Shown piece by piece: positions 59,841-64,000 of a DNA stretch of 64,000 nt (position 1 is its first letter; each line of letters starts with the position of its first letter). The DNA comes from Acidobacteriota bacterium (lineage in GTDB: Bacteria; Acidobacteriota; Blastocatellia; Pyrinomonadales; Pyrinomonadaceae). Below the pieces are notes generated by a model. The model made no database searches and was not told where the DNA came from. It saw only the letters and a list, made by a program, of their open reading frames with translations. The stretch lies in contig RFGC01000018.1 of assembly GCA_003697135.1 (NCBI GenBank), positions 248,001 to 312,000 of the forward strand, in the 5' to 3' direction. Both the position numbers and the translations under genes were made by a program.

Positions 59841-60356
59841 TCAAAAGTCTAACAAGCCTTCAGGTGCATCAATTTTGATTATTTTCTTCTCGATGTCAAC
59901 TTCTGGACAAATGGCATTCACAAACGGGATCAGATAGTCTTTGTTTTCTCCCTGAACAACCAAAATTTCCGAAGCGACACCTTGCATAACTTCCTTAACT
60001 TCGCCTATTCTTTCTCCCTGAACCGTCTCAACGATGCATCCTATCAATTGCCAATAGAAAAATTCATCTTCTTCCAGTTCGACAACTTCCGATTCGTGAA
60101 TGCATATTTCACAGCCGATAAGTTTTTCGGCTTCTTCGATTGAGTCAATGCCTACAAATTTTAGGACAACTCTGTTTTTTTGAAACCAGAAATCTTCGAT
60201 TTCAAGTCCCTGTATTTTTCCTTTTGGGCTTACAGAGAAAACTCTTTCCGTGTAGCTGAATCTTTCAGGAAAGTCTGTTAAAACTTCGGCTACTATCTCA
60301 CCTGCAAGCCCATGAGTTTTGACAGCTTTAGCGATTGCAACTAACTGCTCTCTCAC
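59841..60356 (-). CDS. rimM: Ribosome maturation factor RimM
   Basis: Binds S19 and helps assembly of the 30S head. The 171 residues form two domains: an N-terminal barrel ([20 protein letters not shown]) and a C-terminal PRC barrel ([15 protein letters not shown], then [14 protein letters not shown]). Its GTG start overlaps the rpsP stop as GTGA, so it is translationally coupled. No KhpA gene lies between rpsP and rimM. Confidence 0.95.
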   Translation of the reverse strand: MREQLVAIAKAVKTHGLAGEIVAEVLTDFPERFSYTERVFSVSPKGKIQGLEIEDFWFQKNRVVLKFVGIDSIEEAEKLIGCEICIHESEVVELEEDEFFYWQLIGCIVETVQGERIGEVKEVMQGVASEILVVQGENKDYLIPFVNAICPEVDIEKKIIKIDAPEGLLDF

Positions 60357-60607
60357 TTCAATTCAGCTTCTTGCGGCGGATTATTTTTTATCAAACTTGC
60401 AACAGTTTCAGTAGGCTTCGCTCCGACGCTTATCCAGTATTGAATTCTATCATGCTTGAGATTCACCTTAGGTGGATTGCTCAAAGGATCGTATGTTCCT
60501 AGGTTTTCAATGTATTTACCGTCGCGCTTTGAGCGTTTTTCTCTCACGACAACACGATAAAAAGGTTTCTTCTTTGCACCCATTCGCATCAGACTAATCG
60601 AAAGCAT
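60353..60607 (-). CDS. rpsP: Small ribosomal subunit protein bS16
   Basis: Ribosomal protein S16, 84 residues, needed for 30S assembly. It reads SISLMRMGAKKKPFYRVVV, then KYIENLGTYDP and RIQYWISVGAKPTETV, all standard. It begins 3 bases after the ffh stop and overlaps rimM by 4 bases. Confidence 0.97.
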   Translation of the reverse strand: MLSISLMRMGAKKKPFYRVVVREKRSKRDGKYIENLGTYDPLSNPPKVNLKHDRIQYWISVGAKPTETVASLIKNNPPQEAELK

Positions 60608-60610
60608 AGC

Positions 60611-62086
60611 TCATCTCCTTTTCTTTTTGTGTCTTTTTTTCTTTTTCAATCTTTTTGCAAAAGACTGGTTTTCACTGAAATCTTCGTCATCGAGACTTGG
60701 AAAGCCGCTTCCCATCAATGCGCTCAAACCACCTGCGCCGCCCATGCCCATAGCTCGACTGGCAAGACGACTGAAAAGTCCGCCTCGTTTCATTTCGGCT
60801 ATCATTCTGCGCATGTGTTCATACTGTCTTAAGAGCTTGTTAACTTCTGCTATGGTCGTTCCTGAGCCACGGGCTATTCTGGTTTTGCGACTTGCGTTGA
60901 TAATCTCAGGATTTTGTCTTTCCTGTTTGGTCATCGAGTCAATTATGGCTTCGGTTCGTTTTAGTTCTTGGTCGAGCATTTCCATTTGTTCTTCGCTTAG
61001 TTTAATTCCGCCGAGTAGCTGTTCTGGAAGAAGTTTCATTATCTTCGACATTGAGCCAAGTTTCTTGAACTGGCGGAGTTGATCTCGGAAGTCTTCAAGT
61101 GTGAATTGATTTTTTTGAATTTTCTCTAACTGTTTTGCCGCTTCTTCTTCGTCAATTTTCGCCTGGACTTCTTCTATTAAGGTTAGGACATCGCCCATTC
61201 CTAAAATTCTTTGGGCGATTCGGTCAGGGTAGAAAGGTTCGATTGCATCGTATTTCTCGCCGACACCAACGAATTTAACGGGTTGCCCGGTTACGTATTT
61301 AATTGAAAGAGCCGCTCCGCCACGAGCGTCGCCGTCCATTTTAGTTAGAATAACGCCGGTTATGCCGATTCTGCGATGGAATTCTTCTGCTGAACGAACT
61401 GCGTCTTGCCCTGTCATTGCGTCGGCTACGAACAGAATCTCAATAGGTTTAGTCTCAGCCTTGATCTTTTCAAGCTCAACCATTAGTTGCTCGTCAATGT
61501 GGAGCCGACCCGCTGTATCAATCAGGAGCGTGTCATAGCCAGTTTCCTGAGCATATCGGACGGCATTTTTGGCTATTTCTATGGGGTCGGTTAGCTGTCT
61601 GTTGTCGTAGATAGCAACTCCAACAGCTCCTGCAACAACTCTTAATTGTTCACGCGCGGCAGGACGATATACGTCGGTTGAAACTACCAGAGGATTCCTT
61701 TCTTGATTCTTCTTAAGCCAAGCCGCTATTTTGCCTGTTGAGGTTGTTTTTCCAGAACCTTGTAAGCCAACGATCATTACTACATTCGGCACTTGGCGGG
61801 TAAATACGATGCGCGAAGAAGCTCCGCCCATCAATTCAACAAGTTCGTCATAGACTATCTTGACAACTTGTTCGTGAGGTTTCAGCCCTTTCCAGATTTC
61901 TTGACCTTCAGCCTTGAGCCTTATTCTCTCGACAAAATCTTTTGCGACTTTGTAGTTTACGTCGGCTTCTAGCAAAGCAACACGGATTTCTCTAAGCGCA
62001 GAATCAACCTGTTCGGGCGTGAGTTCCTTTGTGCCTCGTAGGTTCCTAAGAGTGTTTTTTAATTTTTCCGATAGCGACTCGAACAT
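60611..62086 (-). CDS. ffh: Signal recognition particle protein Ffh (SRP54)
   Basis: GTPase that targets nascent membrane proteins with 4.5S RNA. The 491 residues form an N domain, a G domain with P-loop GLQGSGKTT (107-115), DTAGRLHID and TKMDGDARGG, and a Met-rich M domain with the RNA-binding helix (RIARGSGTTIAEVNKLL) and a Gly/Met-rich tail ending in a Lys/Arg run. It leads the ffh-rpsP-rimM-trmD-rplS-rnhB operon. The 4.5S RNA gene is not in the window. Confidence 0.98.
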   Translation of the reverse strand: MFESLSEKLKNTLRNLRGTKELTPEQVDSALREIRVALLEADVNYKVAKDFVERIRLKAEGQEIWKGLKPHEQVVKIVYDELVELMGGASSRIVFTRQVPNVVMIVGLQGSGKTTSTGKIAAWLKKNQERNPLVVSTDVYRPAAREQLRVVAGAVGVAIYDNRQLTDPIEIAKNAVRYAQETGYDTLLIDTAGRLHIDEQLMVELEKIKAETKPIEILFVADAMTGQDAVRSAEEFHRRIGITGVILTKMDGDARGGAALSIKYVTGQPVKFVGVGEKYDAIEPFYPDRIAQRILGMGDVLTLIEEVQAKIDEEEAAKQLEKIQKNQFTLEDFRDQLRQFKKLGSMSKIMKLLPEQLLGGIKLSEEQMEMLDQELKRTEAIIDSMTKQERQNPEIINASRKTRIARGSGTTIAEVNKLLRQYEHMRRMIAEMKRGGLFSRLASRAMGMGGAGGLSALMGSGFPSLDDEDFSENQSFAKRLKKKKRHKKKRR

Positions 62087-62131
62087 CTAAATACACCTTG
62101 AAAAGCCGACTAACAAGAGCCGAAATTTTAG

Positions 62132-62160
62132 ATGATAAATTCCAAAGAGCATCTTGTCAA
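62132..62160 (-). promoter_or_regulatory. Predicted promoter of the ffh operon
   Basis: On the minus strand, a consensus TTGACA (62160-62155), 17 bp, TATCAT (62137-62132), 45 bases before the ffh ATG. This is the best -35/spacer combination in the window. Confidence 0.7.
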
Positions 62161-62225
62161 GCAAGAAAAGCAAGTAAAGATCGGAATCTTTCTTTTATTT
62201 TGTTCTGAAAAACTCCCTTCTTGAC

Positions 62226-62254
62226 TTGACTTCTTGCCTTTTTTGTTAGAAAAT
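62226..62254 (+). promoter_or_regulatory. Possible promoter of the amidase gene
   Basis: TTGACT (62226-62231; a second copy at 62221), 17 bp, GAAAAT (62249-62254). The -10 is poor. The leader to 62358 would be about 97 bases; no riboswitch was recognised in it. Confidence 0.35.
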
Positions 62255-62357
62255 TTCAAACCGAATTTATTTTTGCTCAAAGTCATATTTTCCGAACAAT
62301 TTTCAGATAGCTTACTGTGGTTTCATCGGCGGCAATTTTAATTGGGGAGGATGATGG

Positions 62358-64000
62358 ATGAGAAAAATTGTGCTTACGACATTGATTATTTTCCTATTTT
62401 ACGTAGGAAGTGTATCGGGCCAATCTGTTCAAATCGAGCTTGCGAAGTATTTCGAGGAAGCATATCAAACCTATCCAAACATACCGCGCGGTATTTTGGA
62501 AAGCATTGCATACTCAGCAAGCCGTTTTGAGAATTTACGGCCGGCAGAAGAAGATGAACACCATCAACCAGCTCGTTATGGGATTTTTGGTTTGGTTAAA
62601 GACGGAAAGGGATATTTTAGGAACAATTTGCAAGAAGTTTGTAGGTTTGCAAAAATCTCAGAAAAAGAGTTCCTAGAAAGTCCTTATCAGCAAATTATGG
62701 CGGTGGCGGCATATCTGTCTCATCATGCAAAGGCAGAGGAAGCGATAACTTACGAAGATTTCGCAAGGATTTTGCGGAAACTTTCCGAAATCCCTGATGA
62801 CAACACTCTTAACCGTTATGCTCAAGACTTACAGCTTTACGAAGTCTATACAAATCTTCAAAAGGGAATTGAGACTCCTGAGGTAAAAACTGAAGGTGTT
62901 CAGATAAACATGGAAGCAATCTTCGGAGCGGAAAACCTAATGATTCTTTCTGCTCCGGAAGTTGTCATTTATGAGGAGTCCACGGGCAAATTCCGCATCA
63001 CCAACGGTGAGCAAATTTATGGTGAAGCTACTGCAAGCACGGATTATCCGGGAGCGCGTTGGGTTCCAGCAAGTCCTTACAATTATTCATCACGTTCAGG
63101 TGCTACCATAACTCATATCGTGGTTCACACAACTCAAGGTTCTTACGCAGGGGCGATTTCTTGGTTTCAAAATCCAAATGCTAGGGTTTCGGCTCACTAT
63201 GTAATTCGCTCTTCTGATGGGCAAGTTACTCAAATGGTGCGAGAATACGATAAAGCATGGCACATTTATGCGCATAGTAGCTACACGATAGGGATTGAGC
63301 ATGAAGGATACGTCAGCAATCCTTCATGGTATACAACTGCCATGTATCAATCTTCGGCTAATTTGGTAAGAAACATAACCGAGCGGCGCGGGATAAGCCG
63401 AAGTGCTTGCTATAGTGGACCTGGCCACAGTGGTGTGGTCGTCTTGTCTAGCGCTTATCGCATTAAGGGGCATCAACATTTTCCAGATCAAACGCACGTT
63501 GATCCGGGAATTCACTGGAATTGGTCTCGATACTGTAGTTTAATCAATGGAGGTTCTACACCGCCGCCATGTAGTGTAGGAACGCCGAATGGATTGGCTG
63601 CAACTCAAATATCAACTTCTGCCGCAACGCTTTCATGGAATGCCGTTTCTGGAGCCGCAAACTATACGGTGCGGTATCGCATTCAAGGAACTTCGTCTTG
63701 GACAACCGTTAATGCTTCCTCAAGAAGTATCCGCATTTCAGGACTAACCGCAGGCAGAATGTATGAGTGGCAGGTTAGGGCAAATTGCAGTTCAGGTTCT
63801 GGAGCATTTAGCGGAAGTTCTTATTTTGCTACTGCGCAATATCATAGAGTGGTTACCGCTTGCACGGGAACATTCACCGATACTGGCGGACCTACTGGTA
63901 ACTACGGAAATAACGAGAATTACATTTTCACCATTGATCCTCCGGGAAATAGCCGAGTAACGGTTGATTTCTATAGTTTCGGTTTAGGAGCAGGTGATCG
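62358..64000 (+). CDS. Secreted multidomain N-acetylmuramoyl-L-alanine amidase (3' end outside the window)
   Basis: Open reading frame of 547 residues running off the window. ATG 62358 lies 7 bases after GGGGAGG. The signal peptide is about residues 1-21 (cleavage before QSVQIELAK). Residues 30-150 resemble a lytic-transglycosylase-like helical domain (PRGILESIAYSASRFENL, YGIFGLV). About 225-390 is an Amidase_2/PGRP domain with zinc His257 (HIVVHTT) and His380 (QTHVDPG). About 405-490 is a fibronectin type III domain. From about 500 a CUB-like beta domain begins (CTGTFTDTGGP) and is cut. It should cleave the amide between MurNAc and the peptide stem; the extra domains suggest sugar or protein binding. 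Confidence 0.85.
   Translation, partial: MRKIVLTTLIIFLFYVGSVSGQSVQIELAKYFEEAYQTYPNIPRGILESIAYSASRFENLRPAEEDEHHQPARYGIFGLVKDGKGYFRNNLQEVCRFAKISEKEFLESPYQQIMAVAAYLSHHAKAEEAITYEDFARILRKLSEIPDDNTLNRYAQDLQLYEVYTNLQKGIETPEVKTEGVQINMEAIFGAENLMILSAPEVVIYEESTGKFRITNGEQIYGEATASTDYPGARWVPASPYNYSSRSGATITHIVVHTTQGSYAGAISWFQNPNARVSAHYVIRSSDGQVTQMVREYDKAWHIYAHSSYTIGIEHEGYVSNPSWYTTAMYQSSANLVRNITERRGISRSACYSGPGHSGVVVLSSAYRIKGHQHFPDQTHVDPGIHWNWSRYCSLINGGSTPPPCSVGTPNGLAATQISTSAATLSWNAVSGAANYTVRYRIQGTSSWTTVNASSRSIRISGLTAGRMYEWQVRANCSSGSGAFSGSSYFATAQYHRVVTACTGTFTDTGGPTGNYGNNENYIFTIDPPGNSRVTVDFYSFGLGAGD

Noticed and set aside
62342-62530. Short plus-strand frame starting 16 bases before the amidase
   Set aside because: It is in a different frame from the signal peptide and amidase domains, which are open to the window end; the ribosome-binding site fits ATG 62358.

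Overview
The window is a stretch of ordinary bacterial chromosome, A+T-rich by eye, with about 63 protein genes. There is no rRNA, tRNA, insertion sequence, prophage or CRISPR array. Lipopolysaccharide export genes (LptC/LptA and LptB), KdsD and a TolC-type channel show a Gram-negative cell. Three things point to Acidobacteriota: the secreted VWFA-type protein at 48206-49111, the small barrel-like protein at 56622-56924, and several secreted proteins and lipoproteins rich in Asn, Thr and Ala. The class cannot be fixed from sequence alone; Blastocatellia-like is a guess.

Layout. 1-5.2 kb: the 3' end of a Sua5/TsaC gene, a Rad50-like ATPase, RidA, L28 and a foldase lipoprotein. 5.2-11.7 kb, minus strand: an NtrC-type response regulator with its histidine kinase, an SDR enzyme, a DUF1992 protein, then XerC, RlmH, a DksA-like protein and ComF, closed by a strong terminator. 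11.9-24.2 kb: HutU, the LPS-export block (giant LptC/LptA bridge, LptB, KdsD), a membrane protein, LepA, an IclR regulator, GuaB and a RodZ-like protein. 24.4-33.3 kb, plus strand: cystathionine beta-synthase coupled to an FHA-membrane protein with an inactive-looking transglycosylase domain, a secreted S1/P1 nuclease, an M20 peptidase, ExoIII, and two kynurenine-pathway enzymes around a small DUF7009-like protein. 33.3-46.9 kb: FeoAB with a palindromic operator candidate, a secreted glycine-rich protein, CarD, QueF, enolase, a class V aminotransferase, RibA, TolC, Gap-Pgk and RsmB. 47-56.6 kb: a three-gene secreted cluster ending in the VWFA protein, a coiled-coil zinc-ribbon protein, a PilT-like motor with an extra N-terminal domain, two lipoproteins, a CYTH/cREC pair, a site-2-protease-like protein, TrpS and a DEDD exonuclease. 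56.6-62.1 kb, minus strand: the ffh-rpsP-rimM-trmD-rplS-rnhB operon, here followed by trpA and the small barrel-like gene. 62.36 kb to the end: a secreted peptidoglycan amidase that runs off the window.

How the genes fit together. Much of the window serves the cell envelope: LPS export and Kdo synthesis, RodZ, outer-membrane efflux, PilT, lipoproteins and two proteins with lytic-transglycosylase-like folds. The rest is core metabolism (glycolysis, purine, riboflavin, queuosine, sulfur amino acids, tryptophan and kynurenine, histidine degradation) and translation or RNA upkeep. Recognisable promoters follow a TTGAAA/TTGACA-like -35, a 16-18 bp spacer and a TAnAAT-like -10. Several genes start within about ten bases of the predicted transcript start, which suggests leaderless messages.

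No single locus is clearly a new system. The best candidates for follow-up are the fused Lpt bridge, the FHA/pseudo-transglycosylase protein, the CYTH-cREC pair, the 17-bp hairpin at the predicted 5' end of the repeat-lipoprotein mRNA, and the feoAB palindrome. No gap between genes exceeds 300 bases.
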